Below are positions 8,696 to 16,192 of a DNA stretch of 38,506 bases, piece by piece. The position numbers were made by a program, and so were the translations under genes. The DNA lies in assembly GCA_964343195.1 (NCBI GenBank), contig CAYFIR010000058.1:1-38506 (forward strand), written 5' to 3'. This DNA is from CAYVAP01 sp964343195. GTDB taxonomy: Bacteria; Bacteroidota; Bacteroidia; J057. The notes under the pieces are model-generated. The model saw only the letters and a program-made list of their open reading frames with translations, was not told where the DNA came from and ran no database searches. Each line of letters opens with the position of its first letter. The first letter of the stretch is position 1.

Positions 8696-8944
8696 TTATC
8701 TCGGGGTTAGCCATTTTCTGAGGATACGCTGCCAAAATGGGATGGCTCCATACACCATGGTTGGGACGAGTACGCCTGTCAGTATGAGTGTCCGAAGAGG
8801 GAGCGGTATCAGGGCCAGATTAGGCCCGAAAGTCCACAGTATCAGGGTTATCAATGGATAAATGGCCAACCAGACCACAATCGTGGTTTTATACCTCGGT
8901 GGAGCAATTGTTGTCTTTGAGGGGGATTGTCGATCGTTATTCAT
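8696..8944 (-). CDS. small membrane protein, resembling the membrane tail of ABM-superfamily proteins
   Basis: This 82-residue protein has a polar N-terminus followed by two membrane segments (about VVWLAIYPLITLILWTFG and LILTGVLVPTMVYGAIPF). It ends in the basic tail WQRILRKWLTPR. The pattern of two helices joined by a PLPLRTL turn resembles the C-terminal membrane region found in proteins annotated as antibiotic biosynthesis monooxygenases, here as a stand-alone unit; this is pattern memory, not a search. I start it at MNNDRQ (8944) because the upstream in-frame extension to 8986 looks untranslated. A dedicated terminator downstream supports a real transcription unit. Function is unknown. 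Confidence 0.65.
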   Translation of the reverse strand: MNNDRQSPSKTTIAPPRYKTTIVVWLAIYPLITLILWTFGPNLALIPLPLRTLILTGVLVPTMVYGAIPFWQRILRKWLTPR

Positions 8945-9119
8945 GCCTCCAAAACGGATCTTTAATGAAATAGTTGGATATGGCAAATGACAAATGATTT
9001 CCCCCGTGGATTAGGTTTTTTTTATATGATCATTTAGCTTTATGTTCCCATCCGCGTAAGCACCACATTGTAATTGTTCAATCTGAATATCTACTCTCAA
9101 CTCCCTTAATTTTTTTTCT

Positions 9120-10244
9120 ATGTCTTACAAACTGGCAAGCTTCCCTCGCGGGCAGCGAGATGAGCTCTTCCATGCTTTGCGCAAGAATGTGGGTGAGTAT
9201 TTTGACAAAAATGGAATCTCCCCTTATGGTGATTACCGCATGATCCTTAAAACCCTGGCCATGGTCGTCATGTATGGACTTCCATACGGACTGATGGTTT
9301 CTGGTGTTATTTCACAGGAATGGGGAGTATTTCTGTGTTGGGTTGTAATGGGCATCGGTGTCGCTGGCATTGGCATGGGGGTGATGCATGATGCGAATCA
9401 TGGCTCTTACAGCAAGAATGCCCAGGTAAATCGCTGGGTAGGGTACATCCTCAACGTGGTCGGTGGACTCGCGCTAAACTGGAAAATTCAGCACAATAAG
9501 CTGCACCACTCCTATACCAATGTAGAAGGGCACGATGAGGACATCGCTCCTCCTCCCATCATGCGCTTTTGTCCACATGACAAGCGATACCTGGTCCATC
9601 GGTTTCAGCATGTCTATGCCTGGTTCTTTTACGGACTGATGACCCTGGTTTGGGTGACCATTAAAGACTTCAAGCAGTTGATCAGCTTCAAAAAGCGTGG
9701 ACTACTGGGTCGGAACGCCAAGGACTTTCCAGTCCTGATGATCAAGATTGTCCTGCTCAAGGTAGTTTACTGGGCTTACGCCCTGGTGATTCCCCTCATG
9801 GTGGTTGATGTACCAGCCTGGCAGATTGTACTGGGATTTGTTACCATGCACTTCATTGCAGGAGTATTGATGGGCAGTGTCTTCCAGTTGGCTCACGTGA
9901 TGCCTAGCGCCGAATTCCCCCAGCCAGATGAGAACAACCAGTTGGGATACCAGTTTGCTGCACATCAGCTTCGCACTACCAACAATTTTGCCCCTCATAA
10001 CCGTATCCTTAACTGGTATGTTGGCGGATTGAACTACCAGGTGGAGCACCACCTCTTTCCCAATATTTGCCACATCCACTATCCGAAAATTGCCCCGATT
10101 GTGAAAGAGACTGCCGAAAAGTTTGGTGTACCCTATAACTCTGTGCCCAGCCTGAGAAAGGCGCTTTCCTACCATGCACAGATGCTGCATAAACTGGGAA
10201 CCCAGGACTTTGAGCCCAAACCAGCAGCGGTTCCCGCTGCCTAG
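9120..10244 (+). CDS. membrane fatty acid desaturase (acyl-CoA/acyl-lipid type)
   Basis: This integral membrane di-iron enzyme introduces a cis double bond into a fatty acyl chain. The three histidine boxes are intact: HDANH (90-94), HNKLHH (125-130) and QVEHH (307-311). The Q in the third box is typical of front-end (delta-5/6-like) desaturases. Hydrophobic pairs at about 44-90 and 205-265 place the boxes on the cytoplasmic face. No N-terminal cytochrome b5 domain is present, so electrons must come from a separate ferredoxin or cytochrome. At 374 residues it is full length. It is monocistronic, closed by the strong hairpin at 10272-10309. Regiospecificity cannot be assigned from sequence. 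Confidence 0.93.
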   Translation: MSYKLASFPRGQRDELFHALRKNVGEYFDKNGISPYGDYRMILKTLAMVVMYGLPYGLMVSGVISQEWGVFLCWVVMGIGVAGIGMGVMHDANHGSYSKNAQVNRWVGYILNVVGGLALNWKIQHNKLHHSYTNVEGHDEDIAPPPIMRFCPHDKRYLVHRFQHVYAWFFYGLMTLVWVTIKDFKQLISFKKRGLLGRNAKDFPVLMIKIVLLKVVYWAYALVIPLMVVDVPAWQIVLGFVTMHFIAGVLMGSVFQLAHVMPSAEFPQPDENNQLGYQFAAHQLRTTNNFAPHNRILNWYVGGLNYQVEHHLFPNICHIHYPKIAPIVKETAEKFGVPYNSVPSLRKALSYHAQMLHKLGTQDFEPKPAAVPAA

Positions 10245-10271
10245 ATCGGTATAAGTTTCGGCTCTAATTTC

Positions 10272-10309
10272 AATCCAATAGCGCTATCTCAGCGCTATTG
10301 GATTTTTTT
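10272..10309 (+). terminator. strong rho-independent terminator of the desaturase gene
   Basis: A perfect 14-base stem, AATCCAATAGCGCT (10272-10285) with AGCGCTATTGGATT (10291-10304), has a 5-base loop and a T run to 10309. It starts 27 bases after the desaturase stop. Confidence 0.92.
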
Positions 10310-10473
10310 ATGGTAGGTGAGGTCCCGTTCGGTTTGGAGTTTATTAGATTTAGTAATTCTTTCAAACGAAATGCTGTACCCTGAGTTGAGGGAAATACTG
10401 TAAGCCAGATTCCTGCTTCCAGAAAAATCACTTTCAATTGGCCCAGACCCGGCAGCCTCTAACCCAAGCAACA

Positions 10474-11874
10474 ATGTCTGCTATGAAAAAGCCTATCCTC
10501 CTGGTTTCTGTTTTGCTCACTGCCATCGCCTCCCTTTTGTTACTGGGGCTTAGACCTCAGATTGGGCCCGCAGAAGATTATGCCAACTACTGTGCAGGTT
10601 GCCATGGCGAAAACCTCAGGAGCTTTATCGAGCGAGACTGGGTACACGGCAATTCCTGGGGAGATGTCTATCGCGCCATTAAAAGCGGATATCCGGATGA
10701 AGGGATGCCTGCCTTTGACACTACTTTTTCTGAGCGCGAGATTTCCTCCCTGACAGATTACATCCTGAAGGAAACGGAATCCATAACCCTGGAATCTTTT
10801 AAAAAGCCTGCTGGAATCGGGGGGATCATCTCCGGTGCAGAGTTTGATTTCAGGCTTGACACCATCGTAGGAGGAGAAGGGTTGGACATCCCGTGGGGGT
10901 TGGGATTCCTCCCAGATGGGGATTTGCTCATTACGGAGCGCTCAGGTGACTTTTACCGGTATGACGATCAAAATGGTCTTCAGGGTATCTCAGGTGTGCC
11001 TGAAGTCAGGGCAAGTGGGCAGGGCGGCCTCCTGGATGTCGTGGTGCATCCCGATTTTGAGGAGAACCATTATATCTACGTCTCTTTCTCCAAACCCGAT
11101 GGCCTGAATGGTACGACGGCTGTCATGCGTGGACGACTTGAGGGAACTCAATTAATGGACACTGCGATCATCTTTAAGGCAGAACCCTCAGTTATCACCC
11201 GCCACCATTTCGGTTCACGGCTGGTATTTGATCGGGACGGATACCTGTATGTTACCGTAGGAGACCGTGGGCGCAGAGACGAGCATCCACAGTTTCTGAC
11301 CAACCATTGTGGGAAGGTACACCGTATCCACGACGATGGCAGCATACCGGCAGACAATCCCTTTGTGGATACCCAGGGAGCTGTTGGCTCAATATGGTCT
11401 TATGGACATCGCAACCCCCAGGGACTTGCTTTACACCCCATTACGGGTGAAATATGGGAAAATGAACACGGGCCCAGAGGGGGAGATGAAATCAACCATA
11501 TTCAGAAAGGGAATAACTATGGTTGGCCTGAAATAACATACGGAATCAACTACACCGGAACGGTGATCACCACCGAGACCCATATGGAGGGCATGGAACA
11601 GCCGGTTACCTATTGGGTCCCTTCCATAGCCGCATGCGGGATGGCCATCGTTGGTGAAGGGGTTTATCCAGGGTGGGAAGGCGACATTTTCTCAGGATCT
11701 CTTCGTTTTGGGTACCTGCATCGAACCATTATGGAAGGCAATGAGGTGCAGGGAGAAGAAAAGCTCTTAAAAGGACTGGGCCGACTCCGTGAAGTTGAAG
11801 TCGGCCCAGACGGGTATCTATATGTCACCAAAGAAGATCCTGGATATGTTTTGAGGCTGGTTCCCCTATTATGA
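10474..11874 (+). CDS. cytochrome c / PQQ-dependent sugar dehydrogenase fusion
   Basis: The protein has 466 residues. Residues 1-26 (MSAMKKPILLVSVLLTAIASLLLLG) form a signal peptide or anchor. A class I cytochrome c domain follows, with CAGCH covalently binding heme at residues 40-44 and GMPAFD as the likely distal Met region. From about residue 115 it is a six-bladed propeller of the soluble aldose sugar dehydrogenase (YliI/GDH-B) family, with IPWGLGFLPDGDLLITER, the catalytic-His region SVITRHHFGSRL, YVTVGDRGRRDEHP, HRNPQGLALHP and EHGPRGGDEINHI. The linked heme suggests electrons pass directly to a periplasmic cytochrome chain. The start at 10474 puts the signal peptide near the N-terminus; 10438 and 10483 are alternatives. 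A perfect 11-base inverted repeat lies in the coding sequence at 11776-11809. Confidence 0.88.
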   Translation: MSAMKKPILLVSVLLTAIASLLLLGLRPQIGPAEDYANYCAGCHGENLRSFIERDWVHGNSWGDVYRAIKSGYPDEGMPAFDTTFSEREISSLTDYILKETESITLESFKKPAGIGGIISGAEFDFRLDTIVGGEGLDIPWGLGFLPDGDLLITERSGDFYRYDDQNGLQGISGVPEVRASGQGGLLDVVVHPDFEENHYIYVSFSKPDGLNGTTAVMRGRLEGTQLMDTAIIFKAEPSVITRHHFGSRLVFDRDGYLYVTVGDRGRRDEHPQFLTNHCGKVHRIHDDGSIPADNPFVDTQGAVGSIWSYGHRNPQGLALHPITGEIWENEHGPRGGDEINHIQKGNNYGWPEITYGINYTGTVITTETHMEGMEQPVTYWVPSIAACGMAIVGEGVYPGWEGDIFSGSLRFGYLHRTIMEGNEVQGEEKLLKGLGRLREVEVGPDGYLYVTKEDPGYVLRLVPLL

Positions 11875-11915
11875 AAAAGAAGTGCGATTAAGAGTCTTTT
11901 GGACAAAAAAGCGTA

Positions 11916-12344
11916 TTAGCTAACAGCCCTTAGTCGCGCCTGATCAATGGCCTCGTGACACATGCGTGAGAAAAGGGCCAGGTTGTCGCTGAAGTTAAGA
12001 GGTTTTACGTAGTGCCCGTTAAGAATTGCCAGGTCTTCCGGAAGAACCTTCTGGAGGTATAACTCTGATCCCGATAGCAGGTAGATAGGGGCATGAACCA
12101 ACTCTTGTGATTTCAGCTCCTTGGCTAACTCTACCCCTGATAACCCCGGCATTATTTGGTCAAGGATTAATAGAGTAGGGTCTGGGCGCTCATTGCGCAC
12201 ATATTCCAGTAAAGAATTTCCATCTGAAAAACACCGGATTTGAATCCTGGGGCTAATGCGTTTTAACACCAGGGTGGCCATTTCCAGGTCGGATGGTCGG
12301 TCGTCAGCCAGCAATACCGAAATGAAAGATAAGTCGTTGGACAT
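11916..12344 (-). CDS. single-domain response regulator (CheY-like receiver)
   Basis: This is a stand-alone receiver of 142 residues. The acidic pair is Asp14-Asp15 (LLADDRPSD), the phosphoacceptor is Asp62 in LILDQIMPG, the switch Ser is Ser91 (YLLSGS), and the conserved Lys is Lys114 (YVKP). There is no output domain, so it must work through protein partners, for example a hybrid kinase or phosphorelay. No kinase is adjacent. The nearest one-sided partner in the window is the ATPase-less PAS/HisKA protein about 6 kb away, and a link between them is speculation. It is convergent with the sugar dehydrogenase gene, 41 bases apart. Confidence 0.9.
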   Translation of the reverse strand: MSNDLSFISVLLADDRPSDLEMATLVLKRISPRIQIRCFSDGNSLLEYVRNERPDPTLLILDQIMPGLSGVELAKELKSQELVHAPIYLLSGSELYLQKVLPEDLAILNGHYVKPLNFSDNLALFSRMCHEAIDQARLRAVS

Positions 12345-12510
12345 TGGACTGTGGTTGTAGGTTAAGGCTTTCTTTGGTGGTACTAACAGACGTGCTTATC
12401 TAGGGCAATAAGAGTCTGTGCAAACATCAATGCAAACCATTGTTGCCAAAAAACTAACGCAGACGCCATGGGTTTATTTTCTATATCGGAAATACCATGG
12501 GGTGAAATTG

Positions 12511-13032
12511 CTAAAGCTTCTCCAGTAATACGCTACAGGAATCTCTTTGTTCAAATCCACCTGCATCATACGTGTTGGAGAAATTTAGGGTGACTTTACC
12601 TGCGTCAAACTGTCCTTCGCCTACAAACCGATAGGTTATCACTCCACAATCAATCTTCTGTTCAGGGATAGTGATCAGGTTGCTCTGGATTTCTGCCTCG
12701 ACAATCAGATCCCCATCGGGACAGGCATAATCTCCCAGGTCATAGAGCCTTACCCTGGTAGCTTCTCCCGGGAGCTGCTCGATGACAACGCGGTGATCCT
12801 CTGGTACATCAAAGCAGCCATTGTAAACTCCGGAATAGGTTCCCAGGAATTGCAGTCCATCAAACTCTTCACAAAGGCTGCCTTCAAATCCCTCGGGACA
12901 ATTGCATATGCCTTCGACACAGGCTCCTCCGTTTTGGCATTCTACCGTTTCACATGGATCCTGGCGGCACCCACTCAGGAACAGCATGAAAATTCCGCCA
13001 ATTAGTAGCCACTTCAAGGGTGAGGTAAACAT
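12511..13032 (-). CDS. lipoprotein with an EGF-like domain
   Basis: A 173-residue exported lipoprotein. A signal peptide (MFTSPLKWLLIGGIFMLFLSGC) ends in the lipobox LSGC, giving a lipid-modified Cys at residue 22. It is followed by a compact EGF-like module with six cysteines in the order C-x4-C-x5-C-x4-C-x1-C-x8-C (CETVECQNGGACVEGICNC onward). The remaining 115 residues look like a beta-rich domain with four further cysteines; I do not recognise it. The start at 13032 puts the signal peptide at the N-terminus, and a promoter candidate sits 44 bases upstream. It may be an outer-membrane lipoprotein binding a ligand or partner; function unknown. Confidence 0.8.
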   Translation of the reverse strand: MFTSPLKWLLIGGIFMLFLSGCRQDPCETVECQNGGACVEGICNCPEGFEGSLCEEFDGLQFLGTYSGVYNGCFDVPEDHRVVIEQLPGEATRVRLYDLGDYACPDGDLIVEAEIQSNLITIPEQKIDCGVITYRFVGEGQFDAGKVTLNFSNTYDAGGFEQRDSCSVLLEKL

Positions 13033-13075
13033 GGGCAAATTTAGTTTGGTGTTGGTTGGATAATGAGGCAAGAGA

Positions 13076-13104
13076 CGAATATACGGTATTCTGGGAAGTG
13101 CAAT
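13076..13104 (-). promoter_or_regulatory. candidate promoter of the EGF-like lipoprotein gene
   Basis: On the minus strand TTG (in ATTG, 13101-13104) is followed after 17 bases by TATATTCG (13083-13076), one mismatch from TAnnTTTG. The spacing suits the Bacteroidota consensus. Confidence 0.35.
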
Positions 13105-13208
13105 GGGGGAAAAATCTGAGCCCCTGACCGGGGACTCACGATGGGCATTAAACTAAAAACGACATCCGAGGTCAAAAAGACAGATTGAAAAACAGAATCT
13201 CAACCAGG

Positions 13209-14606
13209 ATGCCCACCATCTCACAATCAGAACTCTTTCACCTGCAAAGACGAGCAGGATTTGGCCCCTCTCCTGATTCTCTTTCCTGGGAGGAGGCCAT
13301 GACCCGAGAGCAGGCCTTTGACCAGTTATGGGAAGAATCAAAATCCGCACAACCCATAGCGCTGGAAGGATATGAGCTACCCACTCGTCAGGATATGAGG
13401 GCGATGAGCGAAGAAGAACGGCAGCAGAGTCGCAGACAGGGGGCTCTGGCGTTGCGACAGCTTAACTCGGCCTGGATACAACGTATGGTAGAAACCAAAG
13501 CCCAGCTGAGGGAGAAGATGACGCTCTTCTGGCACGATCACTTTGCCTGTCGATTCAACCTGGCCTATTTGGCACAGGGGCAACACGAGATGCTAAGAGA
13601 ATATGCACTGGGGAAGTTTGGGGACCTGCTGAGAGCCATAGCCCGTGATCCCGGCATGCTGCAGTTTCTGAACAACCAGCAAAATCGCAAAGAGGCCCCC
13701 AATGAAAACTTTGCCCGGGAATTACTGGAACTCTTCACTTTGGGACGGGGAAACTATACCGAAAATGATATCAGGGAAGCTGCCCGGGCATTTACTGGCT
13801 GGGGCTTCAACCTCCAACGGGAGTTTGTTTTCCGGACCCGCTGGCATGATGAGGGCAGCAAAACCTTCCTGGGACAGACCGGGAACTGGGATGGGGATGA
13901 CATCATCCGCATCGTCCTGGAGCAGAAACAGACGGCCTGCTTTTTAGTGGAAAAGCTCTATCGCTACCTCGTTAATCCCGATTTAAACAAGGCTCAGGTG
14001 GCGAATTGGGCTGATGCGTTTTTTGATCGTGGCTACGATATGGAATTTCTGTTACGGGAAATGCTGACCTCGGACCACTTTTATGCCCCTCAAAATCGGG
14101 GTATTCAGGTAAAGTCCCCTGTTGAATACCTGGTCAGCCTGTTAAGGTTAACCGGGGCAACACTCCAGGACTCTCAGGGCTATTTGCTGGTTCAAAAAGT
14201 ACTGGGGCAGACCCTTTTTCAACCGCCTAATGTGGCTGGATGGCCGCTGGGGAAAGAGTGGATCGACAGCAGCAGCCTGATGGCCCGACTGCAGATCCCG
14301 CGGGCCATGTTTGATTCCCGGGCACTTGAAATAGCGGCGAGGCCTTCCTTCGCCGGGAACGAAGACGCAATCAAGCTGACTGGGGCGCGGGCCAAACTTC
14401 AGGCTGTAGTGAACTGGAATGCGATTGAGGAGCAGTTTGGTGAGATAGAAAACCTGGATGACCTGCAGAAATATCTGATGGCTCAGTCCCTGGGAACCAT
14501 CCCCCTGGAGCAGTTGCGGGGCCACGTGGCTGACCATCCGCCAGATCGACAATTTCAAATTCTCGTCACCCACCTGGTGTGTACCCCTGAGTTTCAGCTC
14601 TGTTAG
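13209..14606 (+). CDS. DUF1800 domain-containing protein
   Basis: The 465-residue protein begins with the family-typical SELFHLQRRAGFGPSPD and carries the other conserved DUF1800 words: EKMTLFWHDHFAC, MLQFLNNQQNRKEAPNENFARELLELFTLG, AARAFTGWGF, the long LVEKLYRYLVNPD segment, and NVAGWPLGKEWIDSS. The molecular function of DUF1800 is unknown. Family members almost always sit beside a DUF1501 gene, as here (275 bases downstream, same strand), suggesting a shared exported complex. No signal peptide is seen with this start. An in-frame ATG at 13185 adds eight residues and is possible, but MPTISQSELFHL is the usual family N-terminus. Confidence 0.92.
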   Translation: MPTISQSELFHLQRRAGFGPSPDSLSWEEAMTREQAFDQLWEESKSAQPIALEGYELPTRQDMRAMSEEERQQSRRQGALALRQLNSAWIQRMVETKAQLREKMTLFWHDHFACRFNLAYLAQGQHEMLREYALGKFGDLLRAIARDPGMLQFLNNQQNRKEAPNENFARELLELFTLGRGNYTENDIREAARAFTGWGFNLQREFVFRTRWHDEGSKTFLGQTGNWDGDDIIRIVLEQKQTACFLVEKLYRYLVNPDLNKAQVANWADAFFDRGYDMEFLLREMLTSDHFYAPQNRGIQVKSPVEYLVSLLRLTGATLQDSQGYLLVQKVLGQTLFQPPNVAGWPLGKEWIDSSSLMARLQIPRAMFDSRALEIAARPSFAGNEDAIKLTGARAKLQAVVNWNAIEEQFGEIENLDDLQKYLMAQSLGTIPLEQLRGHVADHPPDRQFQILVTHLVCTPEFQLC

Positions 14607-14664
14607 TGGTAGAAATTCACAATTGGATCTTCGTATTTCGTAAGAAATGCCACTGACAGTCAGG

Positions 14665-14697
14665 CTGTTACCAGCTCCTGGATTTACAGGCTTTTTT
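14665..14697 (+). terminator. weak terminator-like hairpin after the DUF1800 gene
   Basis: CTGT and CCAG on the left pair with CTGG and ACAG on the right, with an internal loop, and six T follow. The stem is interrupted, so read-through into DUF1501 is possible. Confidence 0.35.
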
Positions 14698-14718
14698 GTT
14701 TGAAAACTCTTGTGCTTT

Positions 14719-14856
14719 CGGAATTAAGTAATGAGCCAACTATAACTGGACAATTCCTTGATCAGCAGCACTTTTAATCACGTTGAGCGCAGCGAAATCC
14801 CGCAGAGCGGGAAACTAACGACTCCGAACTTCGAACTTATCCCACTAGCCTTCACT
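14719..14856. repeat. intergenic repeat, copy 1
   Basis: It shares three blocks in the same order with the copy at 17450-17557: CGGAATTAAGTAAT (14719-14732), CGACTCCGAACTTCGAACT (14819-14837), and CCACTAGC plus TTCACT (14842-14856). The middle is divergent and here contains a CCCGC-AGA-GCGGG hairpin (14799-14811). It lies between DUF1800 and DUF1501. Confidence 0.7.
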
Positions 14857-14881
14857 TTCTCAACCAAGAACCACTCACCTC

Positions 14882-16069
14882 ATGTCCACTCGTCGCGATT
14901 TCCTCAAACTCTCAGGCCTGGCTTCTGCTTCGTTGTTGATGCCCCGTTTCCTGCATGGACTAACCCGGGGACCTATGGGACGCCCGGATCGAAAGCTGGT
15001 CATCATCCAGCAATCCGGCGGCAATGACGGACTCAATGCCTTTGTTCCCTACCGAAATGATGAATACTATCGTTCGCGCCCCAGGCTGGCGGTGGAAACC
15101 TCAGAGGTCTTGCGCCTGAACGATGAGTTGGGGCTGAATCCGGGTATGGGGCCCCTGCGTGAGCTGTACGACCAGGGGTGGATGTCTTTGGTTAACTCTG
15201 TCGGTTATCCCAACCCGGACCGCTCTCACTTTCGGGCGATGGATATCTGGCAGACAGCTAGTAATAGCGACGAATACTGGGAGACTGGATGGTTGGGGCG
15301 GTACCTGGATCATGCCTGTAATGGAAGTGACGCCGCCCATCGGGTGGTAGAAGTCGATGATCTGGTGTCTCTGGCAGTAAAAGGAGAATCACTGACCGGG
15401 CTAGGAGTGCGGGATCCCCGGCGCTTGTATCAGGCCACTCAGGACCGATGGATACAGGCCTTGAACGAGCAGGTGTCCGAGGGGCCCGAGACGCTGGACT
15501 TCCTGTACAAGACGCTCACGGAAACCACCCAGTCAGCAGCCTACCTGTACGAAAAGTCCCGGGTCTTCAGATCCAGCACTTCGTATCCCTCAACTGCATT
15601 TGGACGAGACCTGAAGATGGTCGCTGAGCTGATCTGCTCCGGCGTAGAGACCAGTGTGTTTTATGTATCCCTGAGCGGATTTGACACCCATGTACGTCAG
15701 CGGGGACAGCATGATCGCCTGCTGGGCGGCTATAGCGAAGCTGTGGCGGCATTTGTAAAAGATCTTCGGGAAAATGACTGGCTGGATCAAACCGCTATCC
15801 TTACGTTTTCGGAGTTTGGACGCAGGGTCAGGGAAAATGCCAGTGGGGGGACCGACCATGGCAAGGCCAATAGCCTGACTCTGATCGGAGGAAGCCTGAA
15901 GCAGCCGGGGGTATTTAATGAATCGCCAGATCTGAGCCGACTGGACGATGGAGATTTACAGTTTGAAGTAGACTTTCGACAGGTGTATACCACTCTTCTT
16001 CAGGACTGGCTGGAAGTGGATCCATCCCCCATTTTGAAGCGCTCTTTCAAGGGGCTACCGCTGGTGTGA
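14882..16069 (+). CDS. DUF1501 domain-containing protein, Tat-exported
   Basis: The 395-residue protein belongs to the DUF1501 branch of the alkaline phosphatase/sulfatase-like fold. The N-terminus MSTRRDFLKLSGLASASLLM is a twin-arginine signal (RRDFLK), so it is exported folded. Family motifs follow: VIIQQSGGNDGLNAFVPY near 41-57, RSHFRAMDIWQTAS, GFDTHVRQRGQHDRLL around 265, TFSEFGRRVRENASGGTDHGKAN near 311-333. The conserved Asp/His residues are in the positions where metal ligands lie in the wider superfamily, but no activity is established for the family. It pairs with the upstream DUF1800 gene. Confidence 0.93.
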   Translation: MSTRRDFLKLSGLASASLLMPRFLHGLTRGPMGRPDRKLVIIQQSGGNDGLNAFVPYRNDEYYRSRPRLAVETSEVLRLNDELGLNPGMGPLRELYDQGWMSLVNSVGYPNPDRSHFRAMDIWQTASNSDEYWETGWLGRYLDHACNGSDAAHRVVEVDDLVSLAVKGESLTGLGVRDPRRLYQATQDRWIQALNEQVSEGPETLDFLYKTLTETTQSAAYLYEKSRVFRSSTSYPSTAFGRDLKMVAELICSGVETSVFYVSLSGFDTHVRQRGQHDRLLGGYSEAVAAFVKDLRENDWLDQTAILTFSEFGRRVRENASGGTDHGKANSLTLIGGSLKQPGVFNESPDLSRLDDGDLQFEVDFRQVYTTLLQDWLEVDPSPILKRSFKGLPLV

Positions 16070-16128
16070 TTGCGCAAATAATCTGCTCATTTTGCCCCCC
16101 AAATTGATTCTCCTGGCAAATGAACTTT

Positions 16129-16157
16129 TTTGTTTGGCGATAATTGTGCTAATTTTG
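16129..16157 (+). promoter_or_regulatory. promoter of the LytM-like lipoprotein gene
   Basis: TTTG at 16129-16132 is followed after 17 bases by TAATTTTG at 16150-16157, an exact TAnnTTTG. Transcription should begin near 16164, which excludes the in-frame ATG at 16130 as a start and supports 16193 or 16202. Confidence 0.65.
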
Positions 16158-16192
16158 AGAGCTCTGACAATGAACGCATTGTAACTACCCGG

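Noticed and set aside
12469..12503. CCATGG-based inverted repeat between the lipoprotein stop and the response regulator
   Set aside because: It has mismatches and no T run in either direction, so it is not called as a terminator.
13118..13137. GAGCCCC/GGGGACTC hairpin before the DUF1800 gene
   Set aside because: The stem has a bulge and no T run, and no gene ends close upstream on the plus strand.
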